NCBI GenBank assembly: GCA_005885285.1
Contig: VAZG01000193.1
Coordinates: forward strand, 1 to 51,800
Length of the DNA stretch: 51,800 bases
Source of the DNA: Alphaproteobacteria bacterium
Lineage (GTDB): Bacteria; Pseudomonadota; Alphaproteobacteria; Rhizobiales; Xanthobacteraceae
Reading direction: 5' to 3'
Position numbers and translations under genes: made by a program. The notes below the pieces were generated by a model. It was not told the origin of the DNA. It did no database searches and saw only the letters and a program-made list of their open reading frames with translations. Of this stretch, positions 42,703-50,920 are shown piece by piece (positions within the stretch are counted from its first letter, which is position 1; the number at the start of each line of letters is the position of its first letter).

Positions 42703-43688
42703 TGGCCGGCATCAACAAATGGAAGCTGATGTCGCTCGCCGCGCTCGCGGCGGTCGTGCTGGTGCTGCCGCAGGTCGTCAAAAGCTCGTTTGCGATCGAC
42801 ATTTTCATCCGCATCCTGCTGTTCTCCTTCATCGGCGTCGCCTGGAACCTGATGGGCGGCTACGCCAAGCAATTGTCGCTCGGCCACGCCGCCTATTTCG
42901 GGCTTGGCGCCTACACCTCCACCATCATGCAGGTGGACTTCGGCATCTCGCCCTGGATCGGCATGGTCGCGGGCGGCATCGTCGCGATGCTGGCAAGCCT
43001 GCCGATCGGCTGGCTCTGCTTCCGCCTGCGCGGCCCCTATTTCACCATCGCCACGATCGCGACCGCGCAGGCGCTGATGCTGATCTTCCTGAAATTCCGC
43101 GATTTTGCCTGGGGCGCCGAAGGCACCACGATCCCGAACCTCGGCAGCTCGCCGCTGATGATGCAGTTCGAGGCCAAGGCGTCCTATTACTACGTCGTGC
43201 TCGGCCTGCTCGTGCTGGGACTAGCGATCACGCAGCGGATCGAACGATCGTGGATGGGCTACTATCTCGTCGCCATCGGCGAAGACGAGGATGCCGCCGA
43301 GGCAATCGGCGTCAACGCCCCGCGCATCAAGCGTGACATTTACATGATCAGTGCCTTCCTCACCGCGCTCGCCGGCACGTTCTATGTCCAATACATCTAC
43401 TTCATCGACCCAGCGACCGCCTTCAACTTCAACATCTCGATCGAGGCCGCATTGGTGTCGATCGTCGGCGGCATCGGAACGCTGTGGGGCCCGGTGATCG
43501 GAACGGTACTGTTGGAAACCACTTCCGCGCTGCTGCAAAGTTGGCTCGGCAGCTCGACCGGCGGCGTCCAACTCACGGTCTATGCCCTGATCCTGATGGC
43601 GGTGATCCTGTGGCGACCGACCGGACTGATCGGCATCGTGACCGACGCCTATCAGCGCCACGTCAACCGCAAACCGGCGCGCGCGTAA
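42702..43688 (+). CDS. Branched-chain amino acid-type ABC transporter permease (LivM-like)
   Basis: The 328-residue permease has about ten hydrophobic segments and the LivM motif NLMGGYAKQLSLGHAAYFGLGAY (in part GYAKQLSLGHAAYFGLGAY). The ATPase-coupling loop reads IGEDEDAAEAIGVNAPRIK. It begins with GTG at 42702, sharing one base with the LivH-like stop (TAGTG). It forms the heterodimeric channel with the LivH-like subunit in the inner membrane. Confidence 0.94.
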   Translation: MAGINKWKLMSLAALAAVVLVLPQVVKSSFAIDIFIRILLFSFIGVAWNLMGGYAKQLSLGHAAYFGLGAYTSTIMQVDFGISPWIGMVAGGIVAMLASLPIGWLCFRLRGPYFTIATIATAQALMLIFLKFRDFAWGAEGTTIPNLGSSPLMMQFEAKASYYYVVLGLLVLGLAITQRIERSWMGYYLVAIGEDEDAAEAIGVNAPRIKRDIYMISAFLTALAGTFYVQYIYFIDPATAFNFNISIEAALVSIVGGIGTLWGPVIGTVLLETTSALLQSWLGSSTGGVQLTVYALILMAVILWRPTGLIGIVTDAYQRHVNRKPARA

Positions 43689-43697
43689 AGGACAGCC

Positions 43698-44447
43698 ATG
43701 CGAGATGCGCTCGTCATCAAGGGGCTCAACAAACGGTTCGGCGGCTTGCGCGCGGTGCAGGACGTCAGCTTCACCGTGAAGGAGAACGAGACGGTCGCGC
43801 TGATTGGCCCAAACGGCGCCGGCAAGACCACGAGCTTCCATCTGATCACCGGCTTTCACCGACCGGACTCCGGTTCGGTCGAAGCGTTCGGCCAAGAGAT
43901 CACTGGCCTCAAGCCGCATGCTGTCTGTGCGCTGGGCCTCGCCCGAACCTTCCAGGTGGCAAAACCGTTCGGCGCCATGACCGTGCTCGCCAACGTCATG
44001 ACCGGCGCCTTCCTGCGCGACCGCCATGTCACGGCGGCCCGCGACAAGGCGCGCGAGGCAATCGAGTTTGTCGGCCTGTCGGCGAAGCAACAGACCGCGG
44101 CCAAGGACCTCACCACCATCGATCAGCGCCGGCTCGAAATGGCGCGGGCGCTCGCGACCCAGCCGCGCATCCTTCTTCTCGATGAAGTCATGGCCGGGCT
44201 TAACCCGGCCGAGATCGATCAGGCGGTGGCGCTGGTCGGAAAATTGTCGCAGGCCGGCTTGACCATCGTCATCGTCGAGCATGTCATGCGCGCCATCATG
44301 GCGGTGGCGCGCCACATCGTGGTGCTCGATCACGGCCAGAAGATCGCCGAAGGCAGCCCGAAGGACATCGTCGAAAATCCCGAAGTGATCCGCGCCTATC
44401 TCGGCTCCGGCTATGTGCACACGGCCGGCGGAGGCGCCCATGCTTGA
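43698..44447 (+). CDS. ABC transporter ATP-binding protein (LivG-like)
   Basis: The 249-residue ATPase has Walker A GPNGAGKTTSFHLI, Q-loop segment LARTFQVAKPFG and Walker B ILLLDEVMAGLNPAE. The signature region reads TIDQRRLEMARALA, a degenerate form of LSGGQ that is usual in this LivG subgroup. It starts 9 bp after the LivM-like gene and its last codons overlap the LivF-like start. It powers the importer together with the LivF-like subunit. Confidence 0.94.
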   Translation: MRDALVIKGLNKRFGGLRAVQDVSFTVKENETVALIGPNGAGKTTSFHLITGFHRPDSGSVEAFGQEITGLKPHAVCALGLARTFQVAKPFGAMTVLANVMTGAFLRDRHVTAARDKAREAIEFVGLSAKQQTAAKDLTTIDQRRLEMARALATQPRILLLDEVMAGLNPAEIDQAVALVGKLSQAGLTIVIVEHVMRAIMAVARHIVVLDHGQKIAEGSPKDIVENPEVIRAYLGSGYVHTAGGGAHA

Positions 44448-45144
44448 ACTCAAGGCCGCCAGCGCCAGCTACGGCTCGGTCCCTGCCATCTCCAATGTCT
44501 CGATCGCGATCGGCGAAGGCGAAGCCGTCGGTCTTTTGGGCGCCAACGGCGCCGGCAAGAGCACGACGCTGCGCGCGATCTCGGGTCTCGTGAAACTGTC
44601 GTCCGGCACCGTGACCTTCGCCGGCACCAATCTCGCCTCGCTGCCGCCGCATCGGATTCCGGAACTGGGAATTGCCCACGTGCCGGAGGGCCGGCAGGTG
44701 TTTCCCGAGATGACGGTGAATGAGAATCTCGAGATCGGCGCTTACGTGCCGAAGGCCAAGGCCGAGCGCGCGCTCACGCTGGATCTGGTTTACAGCATCT
44801 TCCCTCGCCTTGCCGAACGAAGGAAGCAGCTCGCCGGCACCATGAGCGGCGGCGAGCAGCAGATGCTGGCGGTCGGCCGCGGATTGATGCTCAAACCGCG
44901 CCTTCTGATGCTCGACGAGCCCTCGCTCGGACTTGCCCCCGTGATGACCGATGTCACGTTCGAGAAGATCGGCGAGATCCACAAGATGGGTACGGCGATC
45001 TTGCTGGTCGAGCAAAACGTCAGCCGCGCGCTGTCGCTGGTCGCCCGCGCCTATGTGCTGGAAAGCGGCAACGTGATCATGCACGGCACCAGCACCGAGC
45101 TTGCCAACAACAAGCAGGTCCAGGCGGCGTATCTCGGGATTTAG
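44440..45144 (+). CDS. ABC transporter ATP-binding protein (LivF-like)
   Basis: The 234-residue ATPase has Walker A GANGAGKSTTLRAI, signature MSGGEQQMLAVGRG and Walker B LLMLDEPSLGLAP, with the LivF-type HVPEGRQVFPEMTV stretch. I chose ATG 44440 (MLELKAASASYG), which has GGCGGAGG upstream and overlaps the LivG-like 3' end by 8 bp; the frame is open to 44413. It closes the operon and is followed by a palindromic repeat. Confidence 0.94.
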   Translation: MLELKAASASYGSVPAISNVSIAIGEGEAVGLLGANGAGKSTTLRAISGLVKLSSGTVTFAGTNLASLPPHRIPELGIAHVPEGRQVFPEMTVNENLEIGAYVPKAKAERALTLDLVYSIFPRLAERRKQLAGTMSGGEQQMLAVGRGLMLKPRLLMLDEPSLGLAPVMTDVTFEKIGEIHKMGTAILLVEQNVSRALSLVARAYVLESGNVIMHGTSTELANNKQVQAAYLGI

Positions 45145-45164
45145 GGTACGCCCGCCGTTCTTTG

Positions 45165-45247
45165 TCGTCATTGCGAGCGAAGCGAAGCAATCCAGCAATA
45201 GCGAGGCAGTTTGGATTGCTTCGTCGCTACGCTCCTCGCAATGACGA
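45165..45247. repeat. Palindromic dispersed repeat (TCATTGCGAG type), copy 2
   Basis: The ends TCGTCATTGCGAG and CTCGCAATGACGA are perfect complements, with inner arms GAAGCAATCCA and TGGATTGCTTC. It is the same family as 26955-27036 but better conserved. It lies 20 bp after the LivF-like stop and could act as a transcript 3' end structure. Confidence 0.85.
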
Positions 45248-45349
45248 TTCGAGCGCAAAACCTCAATTCAAATTTCAAACAGCCACGAAAAGATACGTGT
45301 TTGCGTTCCCGCGGCGCAGATCGCGCCCGAGTCTTGCAAATCGTTCGCC

Positions 45350-45864
45350 CAAGAAAATAGAGAGGGCGCAGGGAAGCCAGGTGCGCGATGCACCCGCAGC
45401 CTCGCACGCAAACAAAAAAGCGCACGAGCGTCGTCGCCACAGGTTCACCGAAACAATCCGGCCTTCCCTGCGCAATGGTTTTAACGGCTTATACCGCGCT
45501 CTCCCCGGCGACGAATTCGTCTTGTCACCGTCGTTAGCGAATTAGCGGCAAATCCGCACCCGGTTGGGCCGACTTGCCTCCGCCAACTTGACACCAGCAA
45601 CGGGTGCCAGGACCACACGGTTTTGCCGTCCGCTTCAGCGTCTTTCGTCCACGCGCTTTATTTCGCTCACGGGAAACCCGCCCTGCGAAACGCCGCGCGC
45701 TCAACGCTGCCGCGTCCACCGCATCCCGCGCCGAACGTCCGTGACGATCGCGATACGTCCCCTCTTCTCGGGCACGAGACGGCTGAAACTAGTGGAGGTG
45801 ATTTGCCCGACGGGACAAGCGAAATCTTTTTTGCGAGAGGGCTGGACACGAAATCTACAAAACG
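45350..45864. repeat. Gene-free dispersed-repeat region left of the insertion sequence
   Basis: From the end of the palindromic repeat to the IS I find no credible gene. The sequence has the look of a long intergenic repeat known from several Bradyrhizobium-type genomes: a GGCGCAGGGAAGCCAGG start, a GCGCACGAGCG segment, a CGGCCTTCCCTGCGCAATGG segment and, further right, GAGGTGATTTGCCCGACGG. Short open frames here are arginine- and serine-rich and unlike proteins. The family call is from recall. Confidence 0.45.
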
Positions 45865-47567
45865 GCCCGACGAGGCTGGGCAAGAATACTGATTATGGGA
45901 CTGAGGCAGTTCGGAAAGGCCTGACTGCAAGCCATAGCGGAATTTTGGGCCGGAGGGGCTGCAAAGCAAGCTGAATGGCGCGCAGAGTAACCGCAAGGAG
46001 GTCCTCGCGGGCAATGCGCAGCTTTTCGAGGTACGCGACAAAGCGGTCAAAGCCGAGAATGTTGAGCACGCGGGTAAAGTTGTAGCAAAGGGCCATCAGG
46101 CTCCATTCGCCGCGGACCTTGTCGAAGCCGCGCACGAGAAAGTGCCGATACCCGGCGCGGCATTTGAGTGTTCCAAAGGGGTGCTCGACGATGGCGGAAC
46201 GGCGGCGCATCAATTTGGCTGCCTCATCACTTTCCATCCTCGTGCGGTGACGTTCGAGAACGTCCTCGTGCTCCCAGCGCGCGATGCTCCGGTAAGATGC
46301 CTTCGGGGCAAGACACTGCGCTCTCAGTGGACATGCTGCGCAGGCCGCTTTGCGCCCCAGATAGCGGATCTCGACGCGGCCGCTCGCGTTCTTCCAGCGC
46401 CCCTCCGTCGGACGCAGCAGTTCGCCGGCCGGGCAACGGTAGGCATCGGCGCTCGCATCGTAACTGAAATCCTTGCGGCTGAAGCGGCCCTCCTTCTCGA
46501 GCTTGCCGTTGCCCTCGTGCAGCGGCACATAGGCAACGATGCCGTCATCCTCGCAGGCCTTCAGGTCCTCGCTGTTGTAATAGGCGGTATCGGCCGCCGC
46601 CTGCAGGGTCTCTACGTCGAGAACCTCTTTTGCTGCCTTTGCCATCTCATGGAGATGCCCCGTGTCGTTGCGGTTGACGACGTCGCTGGCAACAATGAGC
46701 ATGTGCTTGTCGTCAACGACGCTCTGCACGTTGTAGCCCGCAATGGTCTGGTCGCCCTTGCTCAGAAGCCTTGCGTCGGGATCGGTCTTCGAGAGCTGCC
46801 CCTTGTCACTTGTCTCCAGGATGTTGAGGTCGGCTTGCGCCCGTTCGCGCCGGGCCATCAGCTCCTTCACCTTCTCGCCGACATCGCCGCCATCGCCCTT
46901 GCTGCCATCCGCCGGACCGTCGCTTCGCTGCTTGGCCTCTTGCGCATCGTTGGCTTCGAGAGCCTTGCCATAAGCCTCGATCTCCTTGTCCAACGCGGCG
47001 ATCTGTTTGGTCAGCTTCCCTTGCGTGAAGATGCTCGCCTTGCTGGCGTTGCCATGAAACAAGGCGCCGTCAACCGCAACGAGCGTCCCGCCGACCAGGC
47101 CGAGTTCGCGCATGAGCAGCACGAAACTTCGGTTCGCGGCTTTCAACGCTGCCCAGTTCTCCTTGCGGAAGGTGGCGATCGTCCGATAGCCCGGCGTCAG
47201 GTTCTTCAACAGCCAGATCAGCTCCAGATTGCGGCCTGCTTCCCGTTCCAGCCGGCGCGATGATCTGATCTGGTTGACGTAGCCGTAGAGATAAAGCTTC
47301 AAGAGGTCGGAAGGATCGTAGGGCGGCTGCCCCACCCCCACGCCGCGATCTGCATGCTTGAACCCCAGCTTTGCAAAATCGAGCGCGCCGACGAAGACGT
47401 CGATCGCGCGGACCGGGTTGTCCAACCCGACATAGTCCTCGATCCGGGGAGGAAGCAGGTTGGATTGCTCGCGGCTATCGCCGCTCTTGAACGTGCGAAT
47501 CGTCATAAGCCGAATCGTACACTCAAAGCTCCCAAATGCCCGTCATTCTTGCCCAGCCTCGTCGGGC
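45865..47567. mobile_element. IS1182-family insertion sequence with 23-bp inverted ends
   Basis: A transposase gene fills the element. A perfect 23-bp inverted repeat bounds it: 45865-45887 (GCCCGACGAGG...) and 47545-47567 (...CCTCGTCGGGC), giving 1703 bp, a normal size for the family. I see no clear target duplication outside. The same core also looks like part of dispersed spacer repeats, so the repeats could be inverted copies of that element rather than true IS ends; see the findings. Confidence 0.7.
45893..47506 (-). CDS. IS1182-family transposase (DDE)
   Basis: The 537-residue protein is a complete DDE transposase. The N-terminal DUF772-type helical DNA-binding region (YDPSDLLKLYLYGYVNQIRSSR, in part PPYDPSDLLKLYLYGYVNQI) is intact. 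The likely catalytic acids are Asp146 (VAVDGALFHGNAS), Asp306 (AAADTAYYN) and Glu441 (AIVEHPFGTLK). A zinc-like cluster CAACPLRAQC near residues 389-398 is usual in the family. A polar coiled segment covers about 160-230. No frameshift or internal stop is seen, so the IS may be active. It is transcribed opposite to the flanking genes. Confidence 0.95.
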   Translation of the reverse strand: MTIRTFKSGDSREQSNLLPPRIEDYVGLDNPVRAIDVFVGALDFAKLGFKHADRGVGVGQPPYDPSDLLKLYLYGYVNQIRSSRRLEREAGRNLELIWLLKNLTPGYRTIATFRKENWAALKAANRSFVLLMRELGLVGGTLVAVDGALFHGNASKASIFTQGKLTKQIAALDKEIEAYGKALEANDAQEAKQRSDGPADGSKGDGGDVGEKVKELMARRERAQADLNILETSDKGQLSKTDPDARLLSKGDQTIAGYNVQSVVDDKHMLIVASDVVNRNDTGHLHEMAKAAKEVLDVETLQAAADTAYYNSEDLKACEDDGIVAYVPLHEGNGKLEKEGRFSRKDFSYDASADAYRCPAGELLRPTEGRWKNASGRVEIRYLGRKAACAACPLRAQCLAPKASYRSIARWEHEDVLERHRTRMESDEAAKLMRRRSAIVEHPFGTLKCRAGYRHFLVRGFDKVRGEWSLMALCYNFTRVLNILGFDRFVAYLEKLRIAREDLLAVTLRAIQLALQPLRPKIPLWLAVRPFRTASVP

Positions 47568-47770
47568 AAATCAGTCGACCTGTTCGCCCTAGCCCGAACA
47601 ACAAACCTGTCCGCTGTCGCGCGAAGGCCGAACGTAGAAAGTGGAACGGCGAAGCCGTCGTTCGTCGCTCCGATTGGACGGATCGCGCCCGGCAATATAC
47701 GCTGTTCGAGCCAAAGCTGACTCACTTCAAGGGCTCCCTGCGCTTCGGCTTCTTTACGAAAGGGACCGCG

Positions 47771-48748
47771 ATGAAACTTGCTCGCCGCCAGTTCCTGCAT
47801 CTCGCAACCATCGCGATCAGCTGTCCGGCCGTCTCGCGAATGGCAAACGCGCAAGGCTACCCGACGCGCCCCGTGCGCATTGTCGTCGGTTTCGCCGCCG
47901 GCGGCGCGCCCGACATCGCCGCCCGTCTTGTGGCGCAGTGGCTCTCGGAGCGGCTCGGCCAGCAATTCATCATTGAGAACAGGACGGGCGCAGGCGGCAA
48001 TATCGCCACCGAGGCCGTGCTGGATGCTCCCGCCGACGGCTACACGCTGCTTCTGGTCAGCCTTGCCAATGCCGTCAACGCCTCGCTCTATGAAAAGCTC
48101 AAATTCAATTTCATCCATGACGTCGCGCCGGTTGCGAGCATCAGCCATGAGGCCTACGGCATGGAGGTGCATCCATCGTTTCCGGCAAAGACGGTCGGCG
48201 AATTCATCGCCTATGCCAAGGCCAATCCCGGCAAGCTCAACATGGCCTCGGCCGGCAACGGCACCGGGCCGCATATGGCCGGTGAGTTGTTCAAGATCAT
48301 GGCCGGCGTCGACATGGTGCACGTTGCCTACCGCGGCTCGCCGCCGGCATTGACGGATCTGCTCGCTGGACAGGTGCAGATCATGTTCAGCCCGATGTCC
48401 TCATCGATCGAATATGTCAGGGCCGGCAAGCTTCGCGCGCTGGCTGTGACCACGGCGACGCGCTCGGAAGCATTACCCAACGTTCCGACCGTGGCGGAAT
48501 TCGTGCCGGGCTACGAGGCGAGCGGCTGGTTCGGCATCGCCGCGCCGGGGAATACGCCGGTCGAGATCATCGAGAAACTGAACCAGGAGATCAATGCGGC
48601 CCTTGCCGATTCGAAACTGCGAGCGCGGCTTGCAGGCCTCGGCTCCACGGTGTTCGCCGGTTCGCCGTCTGATTTCGCAAAGCACATCGCAGACGAAACC
48701 GAGAAGTGGGGCAAGGTGGTCCGCGCCGCCAACCTCAGGGCCGACTGA
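47771..48748 (+). CDS. Tripartite tricarboxylate transporter substrate-binding protein (Bug family), second copy
   Basis: This 325-residue periplasmic binding protein has a Tat-like signal (KLARRQFLHLATIAIS, cleavage near MANAQG). The mature part has VRIVVGFAAGGAPDIAARLV, FIIENRTGAGGNIATEAVL and MASAGNGTGPHMAGELF, the Bug-family marks. ATG 47771 follows AAAGGGA; the frame is open into the IS. It is about 200 bp from the IS right end, so its native promoter may have been displaced. No TctAB genes are seen. It precedes the Rieske oxygenase on the same strand and may bind that enzyme's substrate. Confidence 0.92.
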   Translation: MKLARRQFLHLATIAISCPAVSRMANAQGYPTRPVRIVVGFAAGGAPDIAARLVAQWLSERLGQQFIIENRTGAGGNIATEAVLDAPADGYTLLLVSLANAVNASLYEKLKFNFIHDVAPVASISHEAYGMEVHPSFPAKTVGEFIAYAKANPGKLNMASAGNGTGPHMAGELFKIMAGVDMVHVAYRGSPPALTDLLAGQVQIMFSPMSSSIEYVRAGKLRALAVTTATRSEALPNVPTVAEFVPGYEASGWFGIAAPGNTPVEIIEKLNQEINAALADSKLRARLAGLGSTVFAGSPSDFAKHIADETEKWGKVVRAANLRAD

Positions 48749-48822
48749 CAGGCGATGCCGATCAACGCCCACTGCATGGCATCGGAGGCACCACGCGACC
48801 GCAGTTCGTGATAAGATACCAT

Positions 48823-48872
48823 CAAATCGCGGCGCACCGCCGCATCGCAAATGGCGGCGCACCGCCGCATCG
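48823..48872. repeat. 25-bp tandem duplication before the Rieske oxygenase gene
   Basis: Two head-to-tail 25-base units (CAAATSGCGGCGCACCGCCG..., 48823-48847 and 48848-48872) differ only at their sixth base. The second unit ends directly before GGGAGG, the ribosome site of the Rieske gene. Each unit can fold on itself through GGCG/CGCC pairs, so the number of units could influence translation. Confidence 0.85.
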
Positions 48873-48882
48873 GGAGGATACG

Positions 48883-50217
48883 ATGACAAGTGCTGCGGAA
48901 GGAGAGGAACTCACGCAAGTCGGTCCCGGAACGGTGATGGGCGAGCTGATGCGGCAGTACTGGATTCCGGCCGCGCAGTCCTCGGAACTTGAGCGCGACG
49001 GCGCGCCGATCCGGCTGATGCTGCTTGGCGAGAAGCTGATCGCGTTTCGCGACAGCGCGGGCCGGGTCGGCGTGATGGACCACCGCTGCCCGCATCGCTG
49101 CGCCTCGCTCTTCCTCGGACGCAACGAGGAAGGCGGAATCCGCTGCATCTATCACGGCTGGAAATACGACGTCGCGGGCAACTGCATCGACATGGCGAGC
49201 GTGCCGCCGCACCAGGATTTCAAGCACAAGGTGAAGGCCAAGGCTTACCCGGCGCTCGAGCGTGCCGGGGTGGTCTGGGTCTATATGGGATCGCGCGCGA
49301 TAGTGCCGCCGCTGCCGGCGTTTGAAATCCTTGACGTCCCCGACGACGAAGTCAGCGTCACCTTCATCCAGCGCGAATGCAATTATTTGCAGGCGCTCGA
49401 GGGCGAGATCGATACCTCGCATTTCGGTTTCCTGCACGCCGGCCACGTCGATCCGGACGACGTCGGCGAGGATAATCCGGTTTACCACACCATCACCAAC
49501 CGTGCCCCGGAGTATCATATCGCCGATGCCGCCTGGGGCACGCAGTACGCCGGCTACCGCCCGGCGAGTGGGGATAGCACCTACTGGCGGTTCGCCAATT
49601 TCCTGTTTCCGTTCTGGAGCCAGGCCCCCAACGGCGAGTTCGGCAGTCACGTCCATGCGCGCGGCTGGGTGCCGCTCGATGACGGCCACACCATGTTCTG
49701 CTTCCTGCGGTGGAAGCGCGGCGTGTCGGCGCTGACGCAGCCGCAGCCTGCCTTCAAGGACGGGCGGCCGATCGGCGGCACCGGACGCGGCAACAAGTTT
49801 CTGCCGAACACCACCGATTGGCTCGGCCGCTTTCGGCTTGCCGCTAACCCGAGCAACGATTGGGGAATGGACCGCGCCGCCCAGCGCAGCAACGCGATCT
49901 ACAGCGGGATCGACGGCATCCACCTGCAGGATCAGGCGATCACCGAGAGCATGGGGCCGATCACGGACCACGCGTTCGAGCACCTCGCGCCATCGGATCA
50001 GATGATCACGCGCACGCGCCGACGGCTCTTGATGGCGGCTCGCGCGTTACGCGACAAGAACGTCTTGCCGCCCGGTGTCGAGGACGCGGAGGTGTTTCGT
50101 GGCGCCCGCAGCGGGTACTTCGTCAGCGACGACAAAGCCCCCTGGCGAGAGATTTATGTCAAGCAACTGACCGCGGCGCTGCACCCGTCATCGACCCCAT
50201 TGCGCGCGGCGGAGTAG
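48883..50217 (+). CDS. Rieske non-haem iron oxygenase, alpha subunit (phthalate dioxygenase type)
   Basis: The 444-residue enzyme has an N-terminal Rieske [2Fe-2S] site (Cys69, His71, Cys88, His91 in CPHRCA ... CIYHGW) and a catalytic domain with mononuclear iron ligands His180 and His185 (EIDTSHFGFLH). It belongs to the homomultimeric phthalate 4,5-dioxygenase/aromatic O-demethylase group, which needs a separate reductase not found here. ATG 48883 follows GGGAGG. It would hydroxylate or demethylate an aromatic acid in the cytoplasm. It is 134 bp after the Bug binding protein. Its stop codon lies inside a 4-bp duplication flanking a MITE-like element. Confidence 0.92.
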   Translation: MTSAAEGEELTQVGPGTVMGELMRQYWIPAAQSSELERDGAPIRLMLLGEKLIAFRDSAGRVGVMDHRCPHRCASLFLGRNEEGGIRCIYHGWKYDVAGNCIDMASVPPHQDFKHKVKAKAYPALERAGVVWVYMGSRAIVPPLPAFEILDVPDDEVSVTFIQRECNYLQALEGEIDTSHFGFLHAGHVDPDDVGEDNPVYHTITNRAPEYHIADAAWGTQYAGYRPASGDSTYWRFANFLFPFWSQAPNGEFGSHVHARGWVPLDDGHTMFCFLRWKRGVSALTQPQPAFKDGRPIGGTGRGNKFLPNTTDWLGRFRLAANPSNDWGMDRAAQRSNAIYSGIDGIHLQDQAITESMGPITDHAFEHLAPSDQMITRTRRRLLMAARALRDKNVLPPGVEDAEVFRGARSGYFVSDDKAPWREIYVKQLTAALHPSSTPLRAAE

Positions 50218-50368
50218 TCTTACTGCGTCATAACCGGCTTATCCCTCATCCCGAGGAGCGCGCTCTTGCGCGCGTCTCGAAGGATGAGGCCGAAAGGCAC
50301 TGGGGCCTCGTGGTTCGATACGGCGCATACGCGCCTCCTCACCATGAGGGTCTAATGACGCAGTAAGA
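50218..50368. mobile_element. MITE-like element with 14-bp terminal inverted repeats and GTAG target duplication
   Basis: Perfect 14-bp inverted ends lie at 50218-50231 (TCTTACTGCGTCAT) and 50355-50368. Directly outside, GTAG is present on both sides (50214-50217 and 50369-50372), as expected for a 4-bp target duplication. The interior is palindromic (CTCATC ... GAGGAGCGCGC and GCGCGCGTCTC; GCCTC ... CACCATGAGGG) and has no gene. Interiors of this kind recur in Bradyrhizobium-type spacers. The left GTAG contains the TAG stop of the Rieske gene. Confidence 0.75.
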
Positions 50369-50381
50369 GTAGAAGGCGATA

Positions 50382-50651
50382 TCAGGGCAGGAATTTGATG
50401 CCGTAGGTATTGCCGCGCCGCCAAACGACTTCGCATGGCTGGCGCTTCGGATGGGCAGGCACAAGCTCCAATCCCAAGGTGTCGCTGACATCGATCGCAG
50501 CATCGGTCATGATCTTGGCGCCGCCTGGCGCGACGTCCAATACGAAGCATTCGCGCTTCGTCATGCCGTTGTCGACCGTAATCCAGGCCGGCTGTTTGTG
50601 CAGCTCCCGTCGCGGTTCGCGCGGCACCTTTGGCCTTGGCTTATCCGTCAT
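50382..50651 (-). CDS. PilZ-domain protein
   Basis: The 89-residue protein is a single PilZ-like domain. An RR-ELHKQPAWI segment near residue 14 stands where the RxxxR motif that grips cyclic di-GMP lies, and LDVAPGGAKI near residue 39 replaces the usual D/NxSxxG motif. The match is imperfect (APGG for xSxxG), so c-di-GMP binding is uncertain. Small PilZ proteins of this type are common in Bradyrhizobium. It is convergent with the Rieske gene. Confidence 0.85.
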   Translation of the reverse strand: MTDKPRPKVPREPRRELHKQPAWITVDNGMTKRECFVLDVAPGGAKIMTDAAIDVSDTLGLELVPAHPKRQPCEVVWRRGNTYGIKFLP

Positions 50652-50920
50652 GATGGCTATCCGTCGTTGGATTCAAATGCGATCGGCCCGGCTATCGTCA
50701 AAGTAGGCCAGCAGATTGATGCTGATTTCGTAAAATTCCGCTAAATTATTGCGTTGAACTTTATTGATTTAACTGGGCGGTGTACCCATAAATTCGGCTC
50801 AGTGCCCGCTTCGCGCCGAAAGCGACCGAAATACTGCATTGCCAAGAAATGACGCTAGGTGCCAGGCGCCGACACATCGGAGATCGGCACTGCCCTACAT
50901 TGGAAGTGCCCGGCATCAGC
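50652..50920. other. Intergenic stretch between PilZ and LysR genes
   Basis: About 270 bp with an AT-rich part at 50700-50775 that probably carries the promoter of the PilZ gene, read leftwards. I see no RNA gene, terminator with a T-run or clear repeat in the remainder. Confidence 0.4.

Noticed and set aside
43221..44453. 410-codon minus-strand open frame over the LivM/LivG-like genes
   Set aside because: It is a shadow of two clearly identified importer genes; high GC at third positions keeps it open.
40678..45144. Whole liv-type operon as a novel transporter
   Set aside because: Gene order, sizes and motifs are those of ordinary branched-chain amino acid-type importers; only the binding protein's deletion is unusual.
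45534..46050. Small open frames left of the IS
   Set aside because: They lie in a repeat-like spacer, overlap one another on both strands and are rich in Arg, Ser and Pro without any domain.
46142..47263. 373-codon plus-strand open frame within the transposase
   Set aside because: It is antisense to an intact IS1182-family transposase.
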